Positions 53,260-62,336 of a DNA stretch of 64,000 bases are shown one piece after another. Origin of the DNA: Tengunoibacter tsumagoiensis (lineage in GTDB: Bacteria > Chloroflexota > Ktedonobacteria > Ktedonobacterales > Ktedonobacteraceae). The stretch's first letter is position 1. The number at the start of each line of letters is the position of its first letter. A model generated the notes under the pieces. It saw nothing but the letters and a program-made list of their open reading frames with translations, was not told where the DNA came from and searched no databases. The stretch is from positions 4,153,001-4,217,000 of the forward strand of contig NZ_BIFR01000001.1 of NCBI RefSeq assembly GCF_003967535.1. Direction: 5' to 3'. The position numbers were made by a program, and so were the translations under genes.

Positions 53260-53340
53260 CCTATTATTCTTTCTTCTCGCACTTCCATTATACCTTTTAT
53301 CACATTACCATTCTACCTTTTTCACCGGGTATACTTTACC

Positions 53341-54171
53341 TTATACACTTCTCCAATCCAATTTTGTATGAACTAGTACAAGAAAAACAATTGAAAAACC
53401 ACTTAGCACAACTATATCAATCAGTACGTTTTGACCAATAGTACCTCCGATTGCTGCTCTAAATGCATCAGCAGTGTAAGTAGTCGGTACAAACCAGGAT
53501 AAGATTCGTAATGGGAAGGGCAGAGCATTATAAGGGATCATCATGGGTGAGAGGAAACTCACAAAGGCTATGAGGATGTTATCAATAAGACCTGCAATTT
53601 GCGGGCTCGGTGCATAACTTCCTAATAGAGCTCCTAAACTGGCAAGAGGTAGGACGCCCAAAGGCACCAGTAAGAGCAACAACCAGGTACCTGAAAAAGA
53701 CAGGTTTAACAGCCAGGTTTCACACACATACGTTCCTACCAGGCCTGGTAAAGAGAAAAGCACTCCAAGTGAGATTAATCCTAAGACCAGGATGATTTTT
53801 TGTAGCGGAAGCGTGATCCAAAAGTCAAACTCCTTCCCTTGCCTGGCAATTCCAATCTTGAACAAGAGGAATGCAGTTGGCCCTAGAGCGACGGACATAG
53901 TCATATTCCCACCTAAGACAAAGATAGCCTGCTCATGGGTTGCGGCCCCGCCAATCGCTTTCGCAAAAAATGCAAAGGCAATTGGCATGATCAGACCCAG
54001 GATAATTTGTGGCACCCACTCGGCTCGATAATCTGCAATAAGGGCCTGTAATACTAACTTGTATTGTACTGCTAGCACACGCAGGGTAGACATTGGTGGA
54101 TTATAAGGTGGGGGTAGCAGCCTGGCAACAGCTGTCTCCTGGCTCCGGGTCATTCCTATCTGCTTAGTCAA
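53341..54171 (-). CDS. ABC-2 type transporter permease
   Basis: About six membrane helices (WVPQIILGLIMPIAFAFFA, MTMSVALGPTAFLLF, IILVLGLISLGVLFSL, WLLLLLVPLGVLPLASLGALLG, ILIAFVSFLSPMMIPY, IVVLSGFSIVFLVLV), the ABC-2 exporter layout. Partner of the ATPase encoded immediately upstream. TTG at 54171 with GGAGGAGG eight bases before it, overlapping the ATPase stop, is the likely start; ATG at 54153 is the alternative. It probably exports a drug, peptide or lipid. Confidence 0.85.
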   Translation of the reverse strand: MTKQIGMTRSQETAVARLLPPPYNPPMSTLRVLAVQYKLVLQALIADYRAEWVPQIILGLIMPIAFAFFAKAIGGAATHEQAIFVLGGNMTMSVALGPTAFLLFKIGIARQGKEFDFWITLPLQKIILVLGLISLGVLFSLPGLVGTYVCETWLLNLSFSGTWLLLLLVPLGVLPLASLGALLGSYAPSPQIAGLIDNILIAFVSFLSPMMIPYNALPFPLRILSWFVPTTYTADAFRAAIGGTIGQNVLIDIVVLSGFSIVFLVLVHTKLDWRSV

Positions 54172-55102
54172 GTTTCCGTCCTCCTCCCAATTGGAGATAG
54201 ACATCTTCAAGCGATGGAGTAAGAATACGAAAATCATCCAACGCATCTAATCCCATATGCTGAATAATATAGTCTATCTTTTCTTGCATATCATCTCTTT
54301 GACACAAGATGATCCGATGCTGTGAACTCAAAATGGTTGTTTCTGGCATGGTATCTAAGGCGCTGGCCTTTTCAAGTGCCTCAGACTTGATCAGCAATTC
54401 TAACCGAACACGTTGATCAACACGGGCCTTCAGATCGCCAGGTGTCCCAACTTCTAATAAACGTCCATGGTTGATAATGCCAACTCGCTGAATGACTTTT
54501 TCTGCTTCAAGGACGTTGTGCGTGATTAAAAGAATTGTGATTCCCTGCCGGTTTCGGGCCAGCAATCTATCCCAGACATGTTTACGAATTTCTGGATCTA
54601 AATTGTTGGTTGGCTCATCAAAAATCTGGACTGGACGATCTCCAATAAAGGCCAGCGCGACGCTCACAAGCTGTCTCTGACCACCAGAAAGAAAGCGAAT
54701 CTTCTTTTTGCGCAGGTCGTTGATTTTTAGCTCATCCATAATATTCTGGGTTGCTTTTCGCCCCTCCTGAGCAGATGCGCCACGTAACCGCGCTGTTGTC
54801 AGTAAGGCTTCCTCTGGATAGAGATTCTGTAGCGCCGCTGGATACTGCTGCTGAATGGCAACATAATGCGGAATCAGCATCGGCTTCTTTAGAACATCAA
54901 AACCAAACAATGTCACTGCTCCAGATGTTGGTTTAAGCAGGCCTGCTATCTGATTGACCAGGGTTGACTTACCAGCTCCATTGGGGCCCAATAAGCCAAA
55001 AATTTCTCCCTCATGGATATCTAACGTTAAGTCATCGTTCGCTTTCTTGCTATCCTTTTTATAGATTTTATTCAGGTGCTCAACCCGATAGACAATCGAC
55101 AT
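54164..55102 (-). CDS. ABC transporter ATP-binding protein
   Basis: DrrA/CcmA-type ATPase, 312 aa. Walker A GLLGPNGAGKSTLV, Q-loop in YVAIQQQYPAALQNLYPEE, signature RFLSGGQRQLVSVALAFIG, Walker B VQIFDEPTNNLDPE, switch His in LLITHNVLEAEK. A C-terminal extension of about 80 residues is typical of drug-exporter ATPases. Its end overlaps the permease start. First gene of a leftward unit of ATPase, permease and possibly sigma factor. Confidence 0.92.
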   Translation of the reverse strand: MSIVYRVEHLNKIYKKDSKKANDDLTLDIHEGEIFGLLGPNGAGKSTLVNQIAGLLKPTSGAVTLFGFDVLKKPMLIPHYVAIQQQYPAALQNLYPEEALLTTARLRGASAQEGRKATQNIMDELKINDLRKKKIRFLSGGQRQLVSVALAFIGDRPVQIFDEPTNNLDPEIRKHVWDRLLARNRQGITILLITHNVLEAEKVIQRVGIINHGRLLEVGTPGDLKARVDQRVRLELLIKSEALEKASALDTMPETTILSSQHRIILCQRDDMQEKIDYIIQHMGLDALDDFRILTPSLEDVYLQLGGGRKLD

Positions 55103-55634
55103 AAAGATTTCCCTTTCTTAAAAGCATATGTTGCTCTGCTCTACCTGAGAGGCCAGCAACGCTTCCAGAGTTATAAGCATCTATATATCGTAGGATTACG
55201 GCAAATCGGGACACTTTTTTCGTCTGAATATCAATTCGCTCAAGACATAATCACCGAGAGAAGTTAGCTATCTCATGCTTAGAATTTCTTTCCTTCACGC
55301 CAATCATACCTGTGCTCTAAGGATGTGCAGGAGATCATTATCTATCGTTCAGGTATCGTTTGTGGAAGGTAAGTGTGTCCGGGTGCAGAAGATTATCGTG
55401 AAATTTGCCAGTGGATAATTGCCAACAGAAGTGAAGAGCGCTTCTTCTCAGCCGCTTGTTCTTCCTGATTCCCAAACGTAGTCTAGACGATAGGTAAAAG
55501 ATGGATAACGATGGACAAAAAGGCTTCGTAATCAGGTATGCTCATCATTGTAAAAACAAAGAGCGTTGGATGATCTGCCTGTGAATGGATACATCGCGCA
55601 TGTTTTTGAGAGAGAATAGAGGAGAAATCACAGT
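55103..55634. other. Intergenic region between divergent units
   Basis: 532 bases between the ABC operon and the haloperoxidase-like hydrolase. No gene, strong hairpin or consensus promoter could be supported; both promoters should lie here. Confidence 0.35.
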
Positions 55635-56456
55635 ATGAGTACAATTACCACCACAAAGGGCACAAATATTTTCTATAAGGATTGGGGAACCGGTCAGCCT
55701 GTTGTCTTTAGCCATGGTTGGCCCCTGAATGCTGACGCATGGGACGATCAGCTACTCTTCGTCGCTTCACATGGTTATCGCGCTATTGCACATGATCGTC
55801 GTGGTCATGGCCGATCAAGCCAGACCTGGGATGGCAATGAAATGGATACCTACGCCGATGATCTGGCTGAGCTCATTGAGAAGCTCGATCTCAGGGATAT
55901 TGTGCTGGTTGGCCACTCCACTGGTGGTGGTGAAATTACCCACTACGTTGGTCGTCATGGTACTTCACGGGTCGCCAAAGTTGTGCTGGTTGGCGCAGTT
56001 CCACCCCTGATGGTCAAGACCGAGGCCAATCCAGGTGGTCTCCCCATTGAGGCATTCGATCAGATTCGCGCTGGTGTCGTCGCTGACCGCTCACAGTTCT
56101 ACAAAGACCTCAGTACTTCCTTCTATGGGGCGAACCGTCCAGACGCCAGGGTCTCGCAAGGTGTATTGGATATGTTCTGGCTCTGGTCGATGCAGGTTGG
56201 TCTCAAACCAGCGTACGACTGCATCAAGGCGTTCTCCGAGACGGATCTGACAGAGGATCTTAAAAAGATCGATGTGCCGACCCTGATTATTCATGGGGAT
56301 GATGATCAGATTGTGCCTATCGCTGACTCTGCCATGCTTTCTTCAAAGATTGTGAAGAATGCTACGCTCAAAGTCTATCCAGGTGCGAGCCATGGTCTCA
56401 CCACTACTCACAAGGAACAATTCAATGCTGACCTGCTCAGCTTCTTAAAAGCCTAG
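55635..56456 (+). CDS. Cofactor-free chloroperoxidase-type alpha/beta hydrolase
   Basis: 273 aa with all triad elements: [17 protein letters not shown] (oxyanion), [26 protein letters not shown], nucleophile [11 protein letters not shown], acid in [11 protein letters not shown], and His in YPGASHGL. The W-P-L and S-x-T-G-G-G-E segments are typical of bacterial non-haem chloroperoxidases/esterases. GAGGAGA lies nine bases before the ATG. No signal peptide. Perhydrolase or ester hydrolase activity; the real substrate is unknown. Confidence 0.88.
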   Translation: MSTITTTKGTNIFYKDWGTGQPVVFSHGWPLNADAWDDQLLFVASHGYRAIAHDRRGHGRSSQTWDGNEMDTYADDLAELIEKLDLRDIVLVGHSTGGGEITHYVGRHGTSRVAKVVLVGAVPPLMVKTEANPGGLPIEAFDQIRAGVVADRSQFYKDLSTSFYGANRPDARVSQGVLDMFWLWSMQVGLKPAYDCIKAFSETDLTEDLKKIDVPTLIIHGDDDQIVPIADSAMLSSKIVKNATLKVYPGASHGLTTTHKEQFNADLLSFLKA

Positions 56457-56714
56457 CAGATCTCAACATATCAGGGATCCGTCAGATTTTTGCAAAGGGT
56501 GAGCAGTAAGCATGGATAGATTTTCGACAAGTTTTATCCTTTGCACTCACTCCTGTAGAACTGTGCAAAGAGATGACGGCCCCTCCCGACCCATTACCAG
56601 GACGCATAGAAGATTGCTTATGGAGAATCTTGCATGCTCCCAATAATGGTGTTTTTTACCCGACACAGTAAAGATACATTAATGCATATCTATTCTCGAT
56701 TTATGGAGAAGCAA

Positions 56715-57557
56715 ATGTTCAAAAAAAATGAACGCTCAACTCGTCGAAGTTTCGTTCAAGCTATCAGTGCGGCAGCAGCTGCAACGACGTTTCTGAGTTC
56801 AAATACCCTCTCTACGTACGCAGCAAGCAGTTCAAAAACGCAGTTGGACAGCAACCACCCATCTGGCACAGGTATTAATGTCTTGTTAGTTCATGGAGCC
56901 TTTGTGGATGCTTCCTCCTGGAACAAGGTCATTCCCTTGCTTCAAGACTATGGCCTGAACGTGCTCGCAGTCCAGAATCCTTTGACCTCGCTTCAGGATG
57001 ATATTAATGCGACCAGTCAGGCACTTGCCTCCCTCTCCGGACCTACGATCCTGGTTGGCCATTCTTATGGTGGCAGTGTCATTACCAATATCAACACCCA
57101 GAACTCCAACGTCGCTGGCCTGGTATATATTGCAGCCTATGCTCCGGAGGTGGGGGAAAGCGTTGGGGCTCTCAATGCTCAATTCCCTGCTTCGCCCGCG
57201 GCCGCTCATTTTGGTCCTGCCTACCAAAATGGTTTCGTCTGGATCGATCCTTCTTTCTTTCCGGACACCTTTGTCCAGGATATCTCACGGCGTGAGGCCA
57301 GGGCTCTGGCCGTCACTCAGAAACCCACCTCTCTTGCCTGCTTTGAGCCAGTTTCTGGTGATCCTGCCTGGAAACACATTCCCTCCTGGTATCTGGTCTC
57401 CAGCAATGATCGCACCATTCAACCTGATGCCGAGCGTTTTATGGCTCAACGTATTGGGGCGACCACCCGTGAAATCGCATCCAGTCATGCCTCTCCAGTC
57501 TCTCATCCCTACGAAGTCGCCAGCATCATTCTGCTAGCAGCTCGTCACGCTCGCTAG
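56715..57557 (+). CDS. Tat-exported alpha/beta hydrolase
   Basis: Twin-arginine signal ERSTRRSFVQAISAAAAATTF at the N terminus, cleaved around STYAAS. The mature part is an EstC/salicylate-esterase-like hydrolase: VLLVHGAFVDASSWNKV, nucleophile ILVGHSYGGSVI, IAAYAPEVGES, WYLVSSNDRTIQPDAE and a terminal His in SSHASPVSHP. ATG at 56715 chosen (TGGAGAAG five bases before); three upstream ATGs are in frame. 280 aa. Consistent with the TatA-like protein in the window. Confidence 0.87.
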   Translation: MFKKNERSTRRSFVQAISAAAAATTFLSSNTLSTYAASSSKTQLDSNHPSGTGINVLLVHGAFVDASSWNKVIPLLQDYGLNVLAVQNPLTSLQDDINATSQALASLSGPTILVGHSYGGSVITNINTQNSNVAGLVYIAAYAPEVGESVGALNAQFPASPAAAHFGPAYQNGFVWIDPSFFPDTFVQDISRREARALAVTQKPTSLACFEPVSGDPAWKHIPSWYLVSSNDRTIQPDAERFMAQRIGATTREIASSHASPVSHPYEVASIILLAARHAR

Positions 57558-57599
57558 CTCAATCCTCTCCCAACAAGGTCAAAACAAGAAGTCGCACTT

Positions 57600-57647
57600 C
57601 CATCGCGTAGCCTTTTGACATCACTTGAAACGATGGCTAAGCGATGG
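57600..57647 (+). terminator. Hairpin after the Tat-exported hydrolase
   Basis: CCATCGCGTAGCC (57600-57612) / GGCTAAGCGATGG (57635-57647), 12 of 13 paired, 22-base loop. Confidence 0.5.
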
Positions 57648-57765
57648 ATGGCGATCTACACGGAGCCAATCTCAGGAAGTATGCTTTTCTCAGAAGGTAT
57701 TGCAAGTGTGAGAAGGCACGATGATCGCTATCAGTATGCCTTCAGTACATACAAAGGGAAAACAT

Positions 57766-58419
57766 ATGAAAAAACACGTTGACTATATCTCATCACCAGA
57801 ATATATTGACTATCTGTTGATACAACAGGCAAACGAGGGCGATATGCTTGCTTTTCATCGTCTGGTTGACCGCTATCAGCATTCTCTCTATCGGTATGTA
57901 AGTACCTATAAAGGAATAGAAGATATTGATGACGTTCTGCAATTTGTCTGGCTTCAGTGCTATCGCTCTCTGCCACGTCTACAAGAAAAGCAATCGGCTG
58001 AGAAAAAGAGCCTCCCCGACTCTCTCAAATCCTGGTTGTTCCGCGTTGCGGCCAATCGTTGCATTGATGAGATACGCAAAAAGAAAAGACGGCGTGTCTA
58101 TTTTTTCTCAGATTTAGAGCTCATCTCTGATGATGAGGATATCTCTATTCTTTCGAGGCTTGAGGATTCTGCACTACGACCAGAAGAATATGCAGAATTA
58201 AGAGATCAGCAACACTATATTTATCGCGCTCTGTGTAGATTACCAGAAAAGTACGGTACTATTATCTGGTTGCGTTATGCTGAAGCGCTCAGCTATGCCG
58301 AAATTGGCCTGCGTTTGCGTATGCCAACCAGTACTGTTAAAACATACTTCTATCGAGGATGCACCAGATTGCGGTCTATTCTTTCCTCTGCTTCTCCAGA
58401 TTTTGGAGGTGCCGCCTGA
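57766..58419 (+). CDS. ECF-type RNA polymerase sigma factor
   Basis: 217 aa. Region 2 includes DMLAFHRLVDRYQHSLYRYVSTY, IEDIDDVLQFVWLQCYRSLP and LKSWLFRVAANRCIDEIRKKKRR; region 4 includes LPEKYGTIIWLRYAEALSYAEIGLRLRMPTSTVKTYFYRGCTRLR. AAAGGG lies six bases before the ATG at 57766. No anti-sigma gene follows. It lies at the edge of the NRPS/PKS cluster, convergent with it. Confidence 0.9.
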   Translation: MKKHVDYISSPEYIDYLLIQQANEGDMLAFHRLVDRYQHSLYRYVSTYKGIEDIDDVLQFVWLQCYRSLPRLQEKQSAEKKSLPDSLKSWLFRVAANRCIDEIRKKKRRRVYFFSDLELISDDEDISILSRLEDSALRPEEYAELRDQQHYIYRALCRLPEKYGTIIWLRYAEALSYAEIGLRLRMPTSTVKTYFYRGCTRLRSILSSASPDFGGAA

Positions 58420-58507
58420 CGTTCCCATCAACAGGGAGACAGAACGATTGAGCCATGATGCTCTTTTTCTGTCTTCCTTTGTCATTTTATGATCCTAAAG
58501 AAAGAAA

Positions 58508-58539
58508 TAAGGCAGGATTTTGTGCAAAACCTTGCCTTA
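58508..58539. terminator. Hairpin between convergent sigma factor and MFS gene
   Basis: TAAGGCAGGATTTTG (58508-58522) / CAAAACCTTGCCTTA (58525-58539), imperfect in the middle. Lies between converging genes. Confidence 0.5.
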
Positions 58540-58586
58540 CTAAAAAGACGCTGAGCTGCTCCTCACCTGACTGAGACCATTTACAG

Positions 58587-59273
58587 TCAGCGTTGCGCAC
58601 AAAGACGCTCTGGTCCTGATGAATATGAAAGAAGCCAATATAACCAGAATGTGAGCTCCTCTCTGAGTTCCACAGATGATATGTCATCATCCTGGGTCTG
58701 GGTACCTTGTGGAAGTACAACCATGAATAGACAGATTGCAGCTATGATAAAGGTGAGGCTATCAACGATGACAATACTTCCCATGCCAGCCAGAGCAAAC
58801 AGGATACCACCAAGCAATGGTCCAACCAGGCGGGAAACCGAATCGCTCAATGAAAGCAGAGAATTCACGGCCAGTAATTCATTTTCTCTAGCGATTAAAG
58901 GCACAAAAGCACGCGTAGCTGGTGTCGATAGAACGGTGGCGATATTGAGCAGGATCGCGATACTATACAACAGCCAGAGATCTTTCACACTATGAACAAA
59001 CAAGAGTCCATATAAAAGCAGGGCTTCGACCAGTACGCAGATAATCAAGATTTTGCGGCGATCCCAACGGTCAACAAAGACCCCGACAATAGGACCAAGG
59101 AGGATTTGTGGAAGCATCTCTATGATAAATGTGATACCAGATTGGAAGACAGAGCCCGTCAGTTGATAGACATAAAAAGGGAATGCCACGATAAAGATCC
59201 AGTCTCCCAACGAAGAGATGAACTGCCCGGTCCAATAGTATGCGATATTTCGTTGAGAAATGATACGCAGCAT
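58587..59273 (-). pseudogene. Truncated MFS transporter (N-terminal half only)
   Basis: Macrolide-efflux-like MFS protein. The first half is intact: ISQRNIAYYWTGQFISSLGDWIFIVAFPFYVYQLTG, GPIVGVFVDRWDRRKILI (motif A), about six helices, then DSLTFIIAAICLFMVV. The usual central loop starts (VELREELTFW) but the frame ends after about 228 residues with LCAQR, whereas relatives have about 400 and 12 helices. The other frames downstream do not clearly continue it, so a deletion is more likely than a single frameshift. AAGGAGA precedes the ATG at 59273. It follows the PKS by 48 bases and was probably its product exporter. Confidence 0.7.
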
Positions 59274-59321
59274 GTTGAATCTCCTTTTTCTCGTTAACTT
59301 CAACACCAGACTGGAGAGAGA

Positions 59322-62300
59322 TCAATCTTTTCCTTCTTCACTCAGCAGTTCCTCGATGGCGATGGCTAACTCTGAGACTATTGGATGCTCAAAGATGAAA
59401 CGCAGCGGGACCTCGACGTCCAGAATCTCGGTAAAGCGAGCTATCACAAGGCTCGCAACCAGAGAATCGCCTCCCAGGAGAAAAAAGTCAGTCTCCCGCT
59501 CGATCTGCAAGGCTCCAATTAACTCACTCCAGGTTGCAATGATGATCTCTTCGATGACGCTGATCCGAGAGGAGGCCAGATCTTCAGCCCTCTCTACTAA
59601 TTGAGGTGACGGCGTGCTGGCAGGTTCTGGCAGAGACTCAGGAGGCTCTGCTGACGGGTGACCTTTTGGACCATACCAGAATGAACTGCGCTCAAATGGG
59701 TAGGTAGGAAGAGGCACTTTTCGCCAATGGGGATCAACAAGTGCATCCCAGTTGAGTAAGACGCCAGCAAGCCAGAGGTGCCCTACGGCCTCGAGCAGTA
59801 CCAGATCTTCCGAACGTCTATCTTTTGGATGCGGCATACTTGCCACTACTGTGAAAGTCTGATCCTGCTTTGCCGTCTGCTGGTAACGACGCGCCAGACC
59901 ACTGAGGCTGGCCCCAGGCCCAACTTCAAGCCAGGCCCCCGATGGAAGTGATTGTAAGACATGCAGACCCTGTATAAACTGGACAGGTTGTCGTAACTGG
60001 GCCCCCCAATAGGCTGGATCGGTAGCCTGACTTGCGGTAATCCAGGTGCCACTGACATTTGAAAGATAGGGGATCTGTGGCGCACGCAAGGCTATTCCTC
60101 GCAAGGCCGCTACAAACTCTGGAATAATCGGGTCCAGCAGAGCAGAGTGGAAGGCTCGCGTGACGCGCAATGGACGATAGGTGATACCATCTGCACTTAG
60201 CTGCTCCTGCCATGCGCTTACCAGTTCACGGGGACCGGTTACGACGGTAAGTTCTGCTCCATTCAAGGCGGCGATCTCTACCCCTGGTACAAGCCTGGCC
60301 CGCACAGCTTCCTCGGACAGAGCGACACTGATCATGGACCCGATGGGCATCTTTTGCATCAGTGCTCCACGATAGGCGATTATCTGTAAAGCCTCTTCAC
60401 AGGTAAAGACACCTGCCAGACAGGCTGCAACGTATTCGCCCAGGCTATGCCCCAGCATGGCCTGAGGTTGGATGCCCCAGGATTGCCAGAGTTGGGCAAG
60501 GGCATAACTCAGTACAAACTGCACTGGTTGAGCAAAGGCCGTTTCCTGAAGAGATGCCTCTGCCTGCTGCTCTTGCCCTGGTTCTGGATAGAGGAGCGTA
60601 CGAATATCAAGCTTCAGATAAGGGCGTAGCAGGTCGGCACAGGTATCAACTGTCTGCCGAAAGATCAGCTCTGTCCGATAGAGTCCAGCACTCAAGCCGA
60701 CGGAGAGATTTCCCTGGCCTGGAAAGAGAAAGACAACCCCTTGATTCTGGCGATGTTGCTCGCCGCTGATCCAACGCTCTCCCCCCTCAAAAAGCTGCTG
60801 TCGATTTTGAGCAACCAGAAAACGGCGATGTGCCAACTCGCGCCTTCCCAGTTGCAAAGTAGCCGCAATATCAGCCAGCTCTTGATCAGGCCGAGCAACA
60901 AGATGGCTCATCAGGTTCGTTGTCATCTGCTCCAGCTCAGTGGCTGATTTCGCTGAGAGAAGCAGTAGTTGGGAGGCTGGCTGAGAAGATGGACGAGGCG
61001 GCAGCGCTGGAGACTCCTCCAGAATGACATGCGCATTGGTCCCGCCAATGCCAAAAGCACTTACCCCTGCCCGTCTGACGCTACTTGAGCGATCAACTGA
61101 CCAGGGACGCAGCTGTGTATTGACATAGAATGGGCCAGTCTCTAGCTGACAGGCAGGATTTGGCTGCACAAAGTGCAGGCTGGGAGGTAGTTGACGGTGT
61201 TGAAGAGAAAGCACCGTTTTGATCAGTCCAGCAATGCCTGCGGCGGCATCAAGATGACCAATATTGGTCTTGAGTGAGCCCAGCGCACAAAAGCCTTTTG
61301 CGACGCTTCCACCTGAACGAAAGGCGTGTGTAAGTGCCTGGACCTCGATGGGATCGCCCACAGGTGTCCCTGTTCCATGCGCTTCGATATAGCTGATGCT
61401 ATCAGGCTCTATATCTGCAAGGGCCTGGCTCTCTGCAATAACGGCTGCCTGCCCCTCGCTACTGGGAGCGGTGAAACCGACCTTACGGGCACCATCATTA
61501 TTCATGGCCGAACCCTTGATGACTGCGCGGATACTATCCCTATCTGCTACTGCATCTGTCAGACGTTTAAGTACTACGATGCCGACGCCGCTGCCTGGAA
61601 CCGTCCCCTGGGCTGCACTATCAAAGGCGCGGCAATGTCCATCGGGGGCTGCAATACCGCCCTCGCGGTAGGGATACCCTGCTTGAGGAAACTGGATCGA
61701 GACCCCACCAGCAAGGGCCATATCACATTCTCCATTTAAGAGGCTCTGACAGGCCATATGAACTGCGACCAGAGAGGTTGAACAGGCGCTTTGCACAACG
61801 ACACTGGGGCCGCGCAGATTCAGCTTATAGGAGACCCGCAACGAGAGAAAATCTGGCGCATTGCCCATATCAGAAGAGAGGGTACCAATGCTTGCCGCAA
61901 CTTCCGGGTCCTGGGCAGCCTGCCAGAGATAGGTGTTCATACTGGACCCGCCATAGACTCCGACTAAGCCAGTCATACGCTCAGGGTCATAGCCAGCATC
62001 CTCCAACGCGTGCCAGGCACACTCAAGAAAGAAGCGCTGCTGTGGATCAGTCATGGCCGCTTCACGAGGCGTATAGCCAAAGAAATTGGCCGCAAAGAGA
62101 TCAGTATTGTCCAGAACGGCACGCCGCCTGACATAATTTGCTTTGTGAAATACAGTTGGACTGACCCCGCTGGCAAGGAGATCTGCATCTGTAAGATCTC
62201 GAATGCTCTCAATCCCATCGCGAATGTTCTGCCAGAACTGGTCAAGATCAGGTGCATCAGGAAACCGACCGGACATGCCAATGATTGCAATATCTGAACG

Positions 62301-62336
62301 AGATGCGTTGTGCTCTGTATTGGTGTACTCTGTCAT
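59322..62336 (-). CDS. Type I polyketide synthase, KS-AT-ACP module
   Basis: 1004 aa. Ketosynthase (about 14-440) with the catalytic Cys185 in VQSACSTSL, His320 in EAHGTGTP and His361 in NIGHLDAAAG. Acyltransferase (about 533-830) with GHSLGE (Ser631) and AFH at 728-730, the malonyl-specific type. ACP with FFLLGGDSLV (Ser958). No KR, DH, ER or thioesterase, so one unreduced two-carbon extension is expected. The start overlaps the upstream NRPS stop by four bases. It is the last assembly-line protein before the exporter fragment, so chain release must be elsewhere or unusual. Confidence 0.93.
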   Translation of the reverse strand: MTEYTNTEHNASRSDIAIIGMSGRFPDAPDLDQFWQNIRDGIESIRDLTDADLLASGVSPTVFHKANYVRRRAVLDNTDLFAANFFGYTPREAAMTDPQQRFFLECAWHALEDAGYDPERMTGLVGVYGGSSMNTYLWQAAQDPEVAASIGTLSSDMGNAPDFLSLRVSYKLNLRGPSVVVQSACSTSLVAVHMACQSLLNGECDMALAGGVSIQFPQAGYPYREGGIAAPDGHCRAFDSAAQGTVPGSGVGIVVLKRLTDAVADRDSIRAVIKGSAMNNDGARKVGFTAPSSEGQAAVIAESQALADIEPDSISYIEAHGTGTPVGDPIEVQALTHAFRSGGSVAKGFCALGSLKTNIGHLDAAAGIAGLIKTVLSLQHRQLPPSLHFVQPNPACQLETGPFYVNTQLRPWSVDRSSSVRRAGVSAFGIGGTNAHVILEESPALPPRPSSQPASQLLLLSAKSATELEQMTTNLMSHLVARPDQELADIAATLQLGRRELAHRRFLVAQNRQQLFEGGERWISGEQHRQNQGVVFLFPGQGNLSVGLSAGLYRTELIFRQTVDTCADLLRPYLKLDIRTLLYPEPGQEQQAEASLQETAFAQPVQFVLSYALAQLWQSWGIQPQAMLGHSLGEYVAACLAGVFTCEEALQIIAYRGALMQKMPIGSMISVALSEEAVRARLVPGVEIAALNGAELTVVTGPRELVSAWQEQLSADGITYRPLRVTRAFHSALLDPIIPEFVAALRGIALRAPQIPYLSNVSGTWITASQATDPAYWGAQLRQPVQFIQGLHVLQSLPSGAWLEVGPGASLSGLARRYQQTAKQDQTFTVVASMPHPKDRRSEDLVLLEAVGHLWLAGVLLNWDALVDPHWRKVPLPTYPFERSSFWYGPKGHPSAEPPESLPEPASTPSPQLVERAEDLASSRISVIEEIIIATWSELIGALQIERETDFFLLGGDSLVASLVIARFTEILDVEVPLRFIFEHPIVSELAIAIEELLSEEGKD

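Noticed and set aside
58487..58720. Continuation of the truncated MFS gene in another frame
   Set aside because: The alternative frame carries no transmembrane pattern after the junction, so a simple frameshift is not supported.
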